Below are positions 44,838-55,626 of a stretch of DNA of 64,000 nucleotides, in pieces. The stretch comes from Raffaelea ambrosiae (taxonomy: Eukaryota; Ascomycota; Sordariomycetes; Ophiostomatales; Ophiostomataceae). Below the pieces are notes generated by a model, which was not told where the DNA came from, ran no database searches, and saw only the letters and a program-made list of their open reading frames with translations. The position numbers were made by a program, and so were the translations under genes. The first letter of the stretch is position 1; the number at the start of each line of letters is the position of its first letter. The stretch spans positions 539,701 to 603,700 of the forward strand of contig PCDI01000009.1 of the NCBI GenBank assembly GCA_002778195.1, read 5' to 3'.

Positions 44838-47800
44838 ATGGGCCTTCATTCTCTCAAACAGAAGCTCAAATTGCCCAGTCGCTCGAAAGTGAGGCCGTTT
44901 CCAGAAAAGAACCCTGTCCACGATGCCCAAGCGCCCAGCAATTCTGCTTCCAACTCGGGAGTGAGCCAGCAAAATGGCCGTCTGCCCGCCGCTCCCTCGA
45001 TAAGTATGTTCCGCTGATGCTCGGTTTTTTGTGCACATTTTCAAAAAGACATCCTGCTCACCATACTTTGTAGCCGAATCGATATTGAAACAGACACTAT
45101 CGCCGGAAATATCGACAGAGCAAATCGTGTTCGCCAGCACGTTAAGCGCTGCCCCCCCACGAGCACCAGAAGTCAAGAATCACGACACCCCTGCCAAATC
45201 TCTCTGGGACGAGGCCTTCGATGCTCTCGAGCGCGAGCATCCAGACCAAGTGAAGGCCTACACAGACCTTCTGTCCCGAAAGTTGGCCGATGCTGAAGGC
45301 GAGAAGGCCGCGGCATCAGACCAACTCATCGATGGGTTGGCATCAGATGACCCTGCTAAGCGCCGGGAACAACTGAGGCGTATCACTGATCTTGGTATTC
45401 AGCGCACGGAGAGCAAACGTCTCAAATTCACCCTGGCCGGCCGCACGTTTTTTCTTCGAGACCAAGCGCTGAGTGTGGCCACTTTCAGCCAGTGGGCGAA
45501 CAACAATTTAAAGGACGTCTTGACCAACATTCCCTATGGAGGGGCCCTTTGGCTCGGGTTTGTCTTCATCCTTCCTCTAATATCCCATGCGTCGGAGGAG
45601 GAGGAAAGAAACAAGGCTGGCTTTACCTTTGTTACTGCCAAAATGCGCTATTACAACAAAATGGAGGAGCTGCTGCTCCCCCCTGCACTGCCCCGCGGGG
45701 TTAAGGATGAAATGAGAGAGCGCTTGGTCGAACTCTACATGAACATCCTCGACTTCCAAATCCGCAGCATCCTGCACCTCTACCGCAGCCGCACAGACAA
45801 GTACTTCCGCGGCATTGTACGGCACGACGACTGGGAGGCCAAGCGACGAAACATCGAAAACCAGGAAAGAGCGATCCGAGAACAGTTCAATACAGCCATA
45901 GCAGGGACCCAACTGGCTTTGACAACCAGACTTCCAGAAACGCTCGACAACATGCGAGTCCAAGCTACCCAAACCCACCATGTGCTCCAGGACGCACTGG
46001 GCGAGATTGCCGAGAACATCCGCCTCACCGCCGCGAAGACAGACGAGATTGTCGAGAACACAAATGACATCGCCGAGCAAACCCGGGACATCCTCCGCTT
46101 CCACAAGAAGATGGAGAAGATGGAACTGTCGAAACAACAACAGCGGTGCCTGCATAGCCTGTTCGTGACAGACACCTGCGCCGACAAGGACCGTATTGAA
46201 AACATCAAAGGCGGTCTTATCGAGGACTGCTCAAACTGGATTCTGTCGCATGAGACCTTTGAAAGTTGGCGAGACAATGACAGTACTTGCACACGGACGT
46301 TCTGGGTCCACGGAGGACCCGGCAAAGGGAAAACCATGCTTTTGATCTGCATCATTAATGAGATGGAGAAATGGAGGGTTGAGAAGCATGATGATATGCT
46401 GCTGGCCTACTTCTTCTGCCAGGGCGCCGACGACAATCTCAACCACGCTCTAGCCGTGCTTCGCAGCTTGATTCATCAGCTGGTCACACAAGAGAACGAC
46501 CTCATCGAGTATCTCCAAGAGACCTACCAACAGAACGGTGATAGGATGTTTGAAAGATCCAGTGCCTTCTACACTCTGTCTCAGATATTCAAGAAAATGC
46601 TCGAAAACACCGACAAAAAAGTGTGCCTCATTGTCGACGCCCTGGACGAATGCGAATCTGGACAACGGAATCTTCTTGATCTGATTAACGACACCCCGTC
46701 TGCTAAGTGGATTGTGTCGAGTCGTATCACGCCAGACATTGAGGAACAACTGGGTGCGGACGAGGATGATGGCGGCAAAGTGAACCTCAACGTCAGCTCC
46801 GAGACAACACAAGCTATCAAGACGTACATTGATCACAAGGTCAGCCAATTGCGGACACTCAAAGAACCCGGGCTGCGGGAAGAAGTACGGCAGGCACTGC
46901 ACGAAAAGGCGGACGACACTTTTCTCTGGGTGGCCCTTGTATGCCAAGAACTTGAGCATGCGCGTCGAGCTCAGCGGGTCAGAGAAGTCCTGGATGCTGT
47001 TCCAAAGGGCCTTTACCCGCTGTATGAGCGCATGCTGGAGAAACTGAGAGAGGCTAAAGCCTCTGACCATGACTGTTGTCAGTTGGCGTTGTCTGTATCT
47101 GTGCTCGCAAAAGCTCCGATGCACTGGAAAGAACTGCAGAAACTGGCAGACATTCAAAAGAACTGCCCTGGGCTGGACGATATGCAAAACATCATCGACA
47201 TGTGCGGATCATTCCTTGTCATCCGCAAAGAGTACGTCTACTTCGCACATCTTTCGGCCAAGGAGTACCTTCTCACACAAACGGCGGCTGCAGAAATATT
47301 TCCTGATGGAACGGGTTCTGTTCACTTTGACCTCTTCGCGAGATCGCTCGCAAGTCTCGGGGACACTCTCTGTCGCGACCTTTACAAGTTGGAGGACCCC
47401 GGTGTTTCCATCTCTGATATCGAAGCACCAACATCAAATCCATTGGAAGCTGTACAGTACGCTGCAACCTTTTGGGTAGACCACTTCTGCGTAGCGACAG
47501 CCGAAGAACAAAATGCAGCACTCTCTGGTGATGAATCCCGCTGGACCACAGCAGTCTCCGATGATGGGCTCATCCTTTCCTTTTTCCGCCAACATTTTCT
47601 ACATTGGACAGAGGGCCTCAGTCTGCTCAGCAGAATGTCTGATATGGTACGGAGTATTCGACAGCTCCTGGAGACAATCAATGCTGTATCCGGTCAAAAT
47701 TCTTCTGTCTGTGGGAAGCTTCGTGCTTTTCTTGTCGACGCAGAACGCTTCGGTCTCCGTTTTCGGCATATTATGGAACAAGCCCCCCTACAGATTTATG

Positions 47801-50034
47801 CATCAGCACTTGTGTTTTGCCCCAATAACACGGAGGTGAAACGTCTTTTTTGGAATCAACGGATGCCGTTCATTGCATCTGTTGATGGGGTCCCAGATGA
47901 GTGGGACTTTGCAACTCATGTGTTTGAGTCAAACAGTGAGCTCACGCTGGCCGCAATTTCACCAGACGAGAAAAGTCTAGCAAGCTTCGACTATAACTTT
48001 GAGCTAAAGGCATGGGATATCGATACTGGTGCATTGCTGTGTCGCACACGTGATTTCCGGTCGAGACCGAAGTCTCTTGCATTTTGGCCGGATGCCCAGA
48101 CACTCGCATTTCTCTGTGAGGAAGGTGTTGTGCTCCGCGATGTCAAATCGGGTGCGGTGAAGAATTGCATCTCTAGGCCCGCAATTTGTCCTTGGGACAA
48201 GATCACCCAAGAAGCCCTGTCACCAGATGGCCAGACAATCGCATCGGGAATGAATGATGGTCAGATCTGTCTCTGGGAATCGGTTAGGGGGAGGGGGCAA
48301 CGCATGGCAAACAATAGCCTTCCCGATTCCGAGGAATGGAAATCTGGGCTCAAATGTGTATTTTCGCCCGACGGGAAGACCATCGCTGTTTCCTGTGGAA
48401 AGTCCGACGCCATCTATCTTTTGGAGACAGCAAGTGCGACTGTACTGCGTGTCTTGTATACTGGACAAGACGAACATAACGAACATGTCTCGGACAACGG
48501 CAGTAAATATAGCAGATGCCGTGAACATGCGCTGGTTTTCTCTCCTGACGGCATGATGCTGGCAGCAAATCCTGGAAGATGTTGCATAATGGTATGGAAC
48601 ACAACGACTGGCACCCTTCAGGGAACTTGCCCAACAAAAGATGGTATACGTGAATTGAGGTTCTCCCCAGATGGTCTGCAAGTCATTTTCCTGGACGAAA
48701 ACTCAACAACGGTCAACAGCCGTACAGTTGGTGTTTACGACGTTGGGACGTCGAAACCCAAGTACGGAGGTGTGGTACATCATGGCGGGTTTGATATTTC
48801 GCCGCATAAGGGGATCGCGTCATTGAATACTGGGGATTCACTACAGCTCACAACGGTGGAGGCATTAGCGAAAACGACAGAAGCAAGTCACCCCGAACGT
48901 TTCGTTTCAGGCGCTAAATTTTCTCCGGATAAGTCTGTGATTCTGGTAGGCAGTCGCGAATGCCTAGGATTGTGGGATGCAGCAACTGGAGAATTTTTGC
49001 TGGACATTGAAAAGACGGTTTCACAGGCCTGGACCAATGGTCCTGTGGTGTTTTCACGCTATCCTTCCGTGTTTTCGCCAGACAGCACAAAGTGTGCATG
49101 CACGACTGAAGAACCCGAAGCTGTCTTTGTGATCGACTTACGGACCAAAAATGTTCAACGCTTTGATGAACAGGATATGATGTTCCACTTCTCTCCTGAC
49201 AGCAAGTTACTTGTGACTGGATGCAGCCGGGGGACGGTAGTATGGGACCTTGAGCGGCACGCAAAGCTCTACGATACCGCTGGCATGGACCTCAATGTTG
49301 TTTTTTCGCCCGACAGCAAGCTTGCGGTCCTGAGGGATGCAGCGAGGCCAAAAATAGCGAAAGGGCCGAAAACCGAGCTTCGGGTGCTCGATTCCTTGAC
49401 TGGCAGCATAATCTCGACTATTGAACGGGAAATCAAGTACTGTTGCTGGTCCACAGACAGCACGCTGCTTGCCATATCCCCTCAGGATGGTACAAATATT
49501 GTGGAGATTCTGTCTGCGCTGTCTGCCGAGACCAAACAAACGCTCACCAGCACAAAGCCAGTAAGAGGACTCACGTTTTCGCCGGACAACCGCACTCTCA
49601 TTTTGTCTTCAAGTTCGCCAGATGAGCTTTATTTTTGGAACTGGGAAGCAAAGGAGGTCTACTTGGTTTTGGATGTCATGGAATGCGTTCCGTGGGATTC
49701 TCACGTGCTGAAATGGAGAGGCATAATGAACGAGAGCTGTGGTGTCATCGCCAAGAGCCGCAGCGATGACAACAGCAGTGACATCAGGCACTGTGACATG
49801 ATGGGTCATTTCAACGCTCCAGTCATCAAGATGAGCCAAGTACCGGAGGAGATCACTCTAGTTCCATGGCAGCATTTCGGCCTCCAAGTGGTGAAAGACT
49901 GGGTGCAATACGATGGCAAGAAGATTCTCTATGCCCCTCCAGAATACCAGAACGAATTTTCTCAGGGAGGTGGTTCGTTGGCTGTGCTCACCAGAGACTT
50001 GGAGTTTCTGACGTATGTGCGGTTCAATTTTTAG
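44838..50034 (+). CDS. NACHT-WD40 NLR (NWD-type STAND protein)
   Basis: Exons 44838-45003 and 45074-50034 join in phase 1 for 1708 residues. A short basic head (MGLHSLKQKLKLPSRSK) precedes an N-terminal effector-type domain (about 90-380) of the fungal NACHT N-terminal (NWD) class, with SLWDEAFDALERE and the hydrophobic stretch ALWLGFVFILPLI. The NACHT ATPase has Walker A GGPGKGKTML (about residue 469) and Walker B VCLIVDALDEC (about 577), then SAKWIVSSRI and a winged-helix region with YVYFAHLSAKEYLL. From about residue 1010 come at least nine degenerate WD40 units with the FSPDxK motif and WD or similar ends. In fungi such NLRs act in heterokaryon incompatibility and immune-like cell death; that role is inferred here. 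The WD repeats are divergent, not the near-identical kind. The frame is intact. The ATG was chosen for its family-typical start; an upstream in-frame ATG at 44295 is less likely. Confidence 0.93.
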
Positions 50035-50646
50035 CTGACAACGAGGCCAAGTAGCCAAGAAAGCGAGCGCAGAAGAGAAGGGACGGGATCTGAAGCTGGA
50101 TAAAAATCAATGGGGAACGCCGTAAGATTATTAGTGGAAGAATGTTTGTGATGTTCGCGTCAAGATAGTGTTCGTTTTGCCTAGAGGTAGCGTCGTGAGG
50201 AGAGGGGAAGGAGGGGAAAGAGGAGGAGGAGACTATTTGTGATTTTGATTTATGATTTTGGTTTATTTTTTTATTTTTGAATGTTTGCAAAAATATGAAA
50301 CTTGGCTTGAATAAATGAGATAGTTGTGAGCTTCTAGTGATCGTCGACCTTAGGGATGCACTGTTGATGGACAGTGCGGTGTTATATGAAGAGTCTGCGT
50401 GTGCACTGTGCGTAGACCCCGCTGTTGTTCTCGCGACGCGCCGTTGATAGCTTTTTTGTCCTCCCCTCTCTCTACTCTACCCCCCTTCACCGTCGGCGGT
50501 AGGCGGTATATCTTCCAATTCAGCCTACAGATCGTGGGAAGCAACAGAGTGATAGCCGCGAATCCCGCGCTTCAGCATCCACATCTGCCACCGCAACAGA
50601 CGACAGTAACAACAAAAAACAATAACAGCAACCTAGCACCGCCATC
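50035..50646. other. intergenic, 0.6 kb
   Basis: NLR 3' flank and the promoter/leader of HSK3, which has a CA-rich leader just before the start codon. No other feature is supported. Confidence 0.5.
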
Positions 50647-51040
50647 ATGAACAACAACAACACAACCACCAACATGGGCGCTTCCTCATCAGGGCCGGCC
50701 GTCAAAGCCCGACAGCTCGCCCATCTCCAATCTCAGCTCGCCCAGCTCTCCGCCCACCTCGCTGATACCGACTCCCTTGTCCGCGTCACCGCTGCCCAGG
50801 CCGACTACCTCCGCGAGCTCGGCTCCTGGCATGCAGGACTGTATGTATTTTTTTCTCTCTACTCGCTTCGCTCGTTTGGTTTATTTTCCCACTTTGCTTG
50901 TTGAATTCTGTCCTCGTTCAGTCTCTCCTTGCTATACCCTCTCTTCTCGCGTTCACTCGTACTAATTTTTCAGATTCATGGCTGCCAGTAAGGTCCTTGG
51001 TGAGGACGGCGGCAAAGACACCCGGGAGACTACCGACTGA
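50647..51040 (+). CDS. hsk3: DASH/Dam1 complex subunit Hsk3
   Basis: Small kinetochore protein. The DASH complex forms a ring on microtubules and couples chromosomes to them in mitosis; Hsk3 is one of its smallest subunits. Exons 50647-50840 and 50974-51040 join in phase 2 for 86 residues. The core (about residues 20-75) reads KARQLAHLQSQLAQLSAHLA, DTDSLVRVTAAQADYLREL and, across the intron, GLFMAASKVLGED, matching the Hsk3-like family pattern of two short helices. A short Asn/Thr-rich head and an acidic end flank it. A second ATG ten codons in is an alternative start. It is convergent with RPR2. Confidence 0.88.
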
Positions 51041-51492
51041 CGACCACGACTGCACACGACAAGGTACGAGCTCGAGAACATCAGGCAGGCATATAAGAGG
51101 CATACAATAGTAGATACCCGCTGTTTGAAACGACAACACGATACAATATGGACTCTAGACAGGCGCATGAACGAATATATGATTTTTGGATTGAAAAGCT
51201 GTTTCTTAGACACCGCTGTTATGGTGTCTTACGCTGTGCGAACACGTGAGTTTTGATTGACAACAGCGATCCCAGGTGTGTTGGAATATCACGGAAACCG
51301 CCGGTGAATTGTCCAGGCCTCACTTCGGCGCAGTGATGACCTGTCTTGTCTGACTCAGACCATCTGCCATCTGGCTCGCGTGACCCTGGACGGTGCTTCT
51401 ACAGAGGAAGCAAATAATGTTTCTTGGCCTATTCGTGGTAAGGTTGTGCTGTAATGTTCTTCTGACCGAGTTTGTCATCAACCATGCCATTC
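51041..51492. terminator. intergenic between convergent HSK3 and RPR2
   Basis: About 450 bp shared by the 3' ends of two convergent genes. No gene was found. Specific polyadenylation sites were not resolved. Confidence 0.4.
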
Positions 51493-52059
51493 TCATCCAG
51501 GGGTTTTCTTGTTCTTCTGGGTCTTAGCGGTCTTTTGCTTGTCCTCCCCTTCCGTGTTGTCCTTCTCTTCCTCATGTCCACGCAGTGTCCTCCGGGGTTG
51601 GCGAGGCGCCGAAACAGGGTACCTCCGTATGCGGTTGCAAGTCAGGCACTGCACAGCAAGCACGTCGGCCCACGGCTTGCGACCGCCGCGGCTGGTATTT
51701 TCCACCGTTGACCGGCAGGTTTCACCCTCGACTAACAGCGTGTCGCAAAACTTGCAGACAGTGTGTTTGACGGTCGGACGGAGGCGCAGCTTGGTCTTGA
51801 GGGATACGGAGCGCATGTGTGTCAGGAGACGGCGGGACATGGCCTGCATGGGTCGAGGGGAGCGTGGGTTTCTGTGCGTCGTCGCATTGTCCTCTTCTTG
51901 AAGCTTGCCTTCACTTTGCTCTTTTCCACCGCCTTGTGTACTGGCGCCAGTGATGCCTTCTGTTTGGGCCAGAAGCGCGGCTGCCTGGTACAGGAAGGAC
52001 ATTCTGGAATAGGCGGCGCGGTTGGTCACGGTCTTGAGTGGTGCCTTGTTCTTCGCCAT
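51493..52059 (-). CDS. rpr2: RNase P/MRP-type subunit Rpr2/Rpp21/Snm1 family protein
   Basis: Zinc-binding protein subunit of nuclear RNase P (tRNA 5' maturation), or of the related RNase MRP. Single exon, 188 residues. The N-terminal helix reads RAAYSRMSFLYQAAALLA; the family's RRLLTHMRSVSLKTKLRLRP lies in the middle, followed by the zinc ribbon with ligand pairs VCKFC (about residue 108) and QCLTCNRIRRYPV. The C-terminus is Lys/Glu/Thr-rich and disordered. The ATG at 52059 is used; a TTG four codons upstream is not a credible start. RPR2 and SNM1 homologues share this domain, so MRP rather than P membership is possible. It is divergent from SUB2 across a 781-bp promoter. Confidence 0.88.
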   Translation of the reverse strand: MAKNKAPLKTVTNRAAYSRMSFLYQAAALLAQTEGITGASTQGGGKEQSEGKLQEEDNATTHRNPRSPRPMQAMSRRLLTHMRSVSLKTKLRLRPTVKHTVCKFCDTLLVEGETCRSTVENTSRGGRKPWADVLAVQCLTCNRIRRYPVSAPRQPRRTLRGHEEEKDNTEGEDKQKTAKTQKNKKTPG

Positions 52060-52840
52060 CGTGGGCGACAAGGAGGCGCTGTCGTGAGACGCGTTTGCAA
52101 GGCTTCTGGAATGAAAAGACAGTCCCTAGCTGTGATTTTGGTGTTAGTGGCAACGGGCTTCAAAAAAATAAAAGAAAGGCGCCTATAGCTGCAGCTCCTG
52201 GCCAACCCCACAAAGGCCCGTGCACCGATTGTCGGAGGGAACATCATTTAATCCGGCACCAGCCAGGCAAAAAGTCTACATAGTATCTTGTTGCCCTTTT
52301 GTTGCCGCGACCGCTTTGGCTTGCGCCCCAGTTGGCTCCTTCTCCCTCTTTCTCTCCCTTTCTGTTCCTTCCTGTTCTTTTATTCTGACCACGACCCTCG
52401 TCGACTTCACAAACCCGTCAACACTTCAAACCTGCAAACGCAGTTGTTGCCCTGTACTTTTCTATTTTTATTTGTTTCGCAGTTGTGCTCTTGTTGGGCT
52501 GTTTTTCTACCCTCCCTCTCTTTGTCCTCTTTTTGTGCTGGTTTTTCCCCACCACGAAACTCCTTTTTTTCGACTTTGCTCGCGCTTCGCCGACAACCTC
52601 GACCTTTCTCGCCTTCTCACGTCGACTGCAAAAAAATCAAAACGCGGCTCGGCATTCTCCGTTTTCAGGAACATCATCACTGCACGCTGAGGACTCTTTT
52701 CCAGAGTTTCAACGCGCTCTTCGAGACCCGCCTAGCAGCTGGCAGTACAGCTATTCTCGTTATCTTAACCCAGCTTCCCCAGCTTTTTCTTTTGCAGCTT
52801 TCGACAAAGCTTCGCAACAGCCTCAACAAAAACAGTCGCC
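52060..52840. promoter_or_regulatory. divergent promoter of RPR2 and SUB2
   Basis: 781 bp between two RNA-metabolism genes. The SUB2 side is strongly CT-rich, like a highly expressed gene's leader. One TACATAGTA word lies at 52277-52285. Confidence 0.55.
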
Positions 52841-55626
52841 ATGTCTGCCGAAGAGGATTTGATTGACTACTCCGACGAGGAGCTCAACACCACCGAGGGC
52901 GCTGCTCCCTCGAACGGCAAGAAGGGCGCCGCCGCCGCCAGTGGAGATGCCGCTGCCGCTGGTAACAACAGCGTCGACAAGAAGGGCAGTTATGTCGGCA
53001 TCCACTCGACTGGTTTCCGGGACTTCCTCCTGAAGCCTGAGCTGTTCCGCGCCACCGCCGACTGCGGTTTCGAACATCCATCGGAGGGTTAGTCCTGATA
53101 TCTGAAAGAAAGAAAAAAAAGAAAACACGCGCAAACCTACTTTAATCCCCCAGCTTTTGATTATCGTCACCACTTGCTACCCCCTTTTCCCTCTCCTTCC
53201 ATCCAACACATACACATGCATCTCTCTTGCCTGAGGGAGGCGTCCGTCCATCGTCGCAAGCAAAATAAGAAACTGCAAATCTGGCATTGCATACAAAGAC
53301 GGGGGCTAGTCGCACAAAGAAGTCAGCATCCTATCAAATGGGATGACGAAACGGAGAGGCGGACTATTCGAACAAGTGGAGGAGCAAGCAACACGGGAAG
53401 CACTTGCTTATCCATGTTTCGCATCTCGATGGGCACTGCCGATCGAAGGAGAGGCAAAAGGAGAGAAGAGGCAAGATGGAGATCAGCTCACCTTTTTGGC
53501 CTGGACGATCTCCTGCATGCGTCGCCATTGGCTTTTCTTGCCGGGCAGGACGTACTGAAAGAACCACGCCTACCCGAGTGACGCAAAGAAGCTGAAACAC
53601 GCTTTGTGAGGCTTTGCGAAAGCAGCCGCAGCGTCATTGTTCAGGGATGATGGCCTTTTTTTTTACGAGCTCCTTTGCCTGGGCTGTTTGGCTGGTGGGA
53701 ATTGGCGTGCTGGTAATAGGCCACCTGAGACCACAACACAGCCTTCGCCCAGCAAAAAGAAGAGGAGAGGGGTGCGGCTTCGGTCCCATTTTTGCTGCTA
53801 CGTGCACGGCATATGGGCCAGCCGCTTTATGGCTGCAGTTCGGTGATTCGTCTGCAGGCAGGACTGTTCAGCGCCGTCTCCCACCCTCACGAGCCTCTGG
53901 AAGTCAAGAGCCGAGGGCACATGTGCCTCGATAGCTCCTGTAACAAGGAATCGAGGGTGTTGCTAAATGGCTTGCGAGAAGTGGCTACTGTCCCGCAGAC
54001 CATTCGTGTTTTGCAAAGCGCGAAGAACGACAGTTGTTGCGCCGGCCGGTGTAACACAAGACTCGATGCGGTTTATGACGAATCCGTTCTTCACTCCAAC
54101 TCTCCATGCACTACGTCTGTTCCTCTCTCCGATGTTTTTTTTTTTTGGAAAGAGCTGAGGGTGGTTTCCAAGACACGAACTTCTTTACCCTGTTCGAGAG
54201 GAAGATATGCCGGAAATTTTGCTGCACCGATGGACGGACCTCCTTTTTTTTGACACCCACCTCACTCGCTCGTCCTCTCGTTACTTCTCGTTCAAGCAAC
54301 CCCATTTTGAAACATTCAAACCCTTATTCTGACATTCGAACGAATCACTACAGTTCAGCAAACCTGCATTCCTCAGGCCCTCATCGGAGGTGACATCATC
54401 TGCCAGGCCAAGTCCGGTCTGGGCAAGACTGCTGTCTTCGTCCTCGCCACGCTCCAGCAGATCGAGCCCGTCGCTGGCGAATGCTCGGTCCTAGTCATGT
54501 GCCACACCCGAGAGCTGGCCTTCCAGATCCGCAATGAGTACAACCGTTTCTCCAAGTACATGCCCGAGATCAAGACTGGCGTCTTCTACGGCGGTACCCC
54601 CATCCAGAAGGATGCCGAGATCCTGCGCAACAAGGAGACTCACCCGCACATCATTGTCGGCACGCCGGGTCGTCTGAACGCCCTTGTCCGCGACAAGTAC
54701 CTGCGTCTTGGCAGCGTCCGCATCTTCGTCCTGGACGAGTGCGACAAGATGCTTGACCAGATTGGTATGTTCAATTTCCGGGACAGGCTTTCTTTTCTTT
54801 GCAATATAGATGCCTAACATATTTCCAGACATGCGCCGCGACGTGCAGGAGATCTTCCGTGCCACGCCCCAGCAGAAGCAGGTCATGATGTTCTCAGCCA
54901 CGCTGTCGGACGAGATCAAGCCGATCTGCCGCAAGTTCATGCAGAACCCGACTGAGCACTACGTCGACGAGGACACCAAGTTGACGCTGCACGGTCTGCA
55001 GCAGTACTACGTCCCGCTGGAGGAGCGCGAGAAGAACCGCAAGCTCAACGAGCTCCTGGACGAACTGCAGTTCAACCAGGTCATCATTTTTGTCAAGAGC
55101 ACGCTGCGCGCCACCGAGCTCGACAAGCTGCTGCGCGAGTGCAACTTCCCCTCCATTGCGGTCCACTCTGGCGTTAGCCAGGAAGAGAGGTGAGTCCTGG
55201 AATTCGACTTCTGGTTGCTATTATGTGGTGGTGACGCGATACTAACAGACGTAGAATTCGTCGCTATAAGGAGTTCAAGGAGTTTAACAAGCGCATTTGC
55301 GTTGCCACGGACGTCTTTGGCCGTGGTATTGACATTGAGCGCATCAACCTGGCGATCAACTACGATCTGCCGGCGGATGCTGACTCGTACCTGCACCGTG
55401 TCGGTCGTGCTGGTCGTTTCGGTACCAAGGGTCTGGCCATCTCCTTTGTCAGCAGCGAGCAGGACAAGGAGGTGCTCAAGGCCATCGAGAAGCGCTTCGA
55501 GGTCGCTCTTCCGTACGTGTTTTCCCTACTTGTTTCGCCTTTAGTGAATTTGCAGATTTACTAACGACTATTTCTAGTGAGTTCCCCAAGGACGGCATCG
55601 ATGCCAGCACCTACATGGCATCGTAA
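52841..55626 (+). CDS. sub2: DEAD-box mRNA-export/splicing helicase SUB2 (UAP56)
   Basis: ATP-dependent RNA helicase of the TREX complex, needed for spliceosome assembly and mRNA export. Exons 52841-53087, 54354-54764, 54829-55189, 55255-55512 and 55578-55626 give 441 residues, the expected length. The acidic head (EEDLIDYSDEEL) precedes the Q motif region GFRDFLLKPELFRA. Walker A is AKSGLGKTAVF, followed by MCHTRELAFQI, VGTPGRL and the SUB2-diagnostic Walker B variant DECD in place of DEAD. Motif III is SAT. The second RecA domain has FVKSTLRA, ATDVFGRGIDIERIN and HRVGRAGRFG. All motifs are intact. The first intron (1266 nt) is very long for this genome, while the others are about 65 nt. Confidence 0.97.
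53088..54353 (+). other. unusually long first intron of SUB2 (1266 nt)
   Basis: Bounded by a GTTAGT donor and a TACAG acceptor; the join restores the conserved sequence HPSEVQQTCIPQAL in phase. It splits the Q motif region. It contains a 135-codon open frame (53174-53581) of no recognised family. Stops occur soon after the donor (TAG overlaps the donor itself), so retention would truncate the protein at about 83 residues. Confidence 0.85.

Noticed and set aside
53174..53581. 135-codon open frame inside the SUB2 intron
   Set aside because: No homology that I recognise and no splice signals joining it in frame to SUB2 exons.
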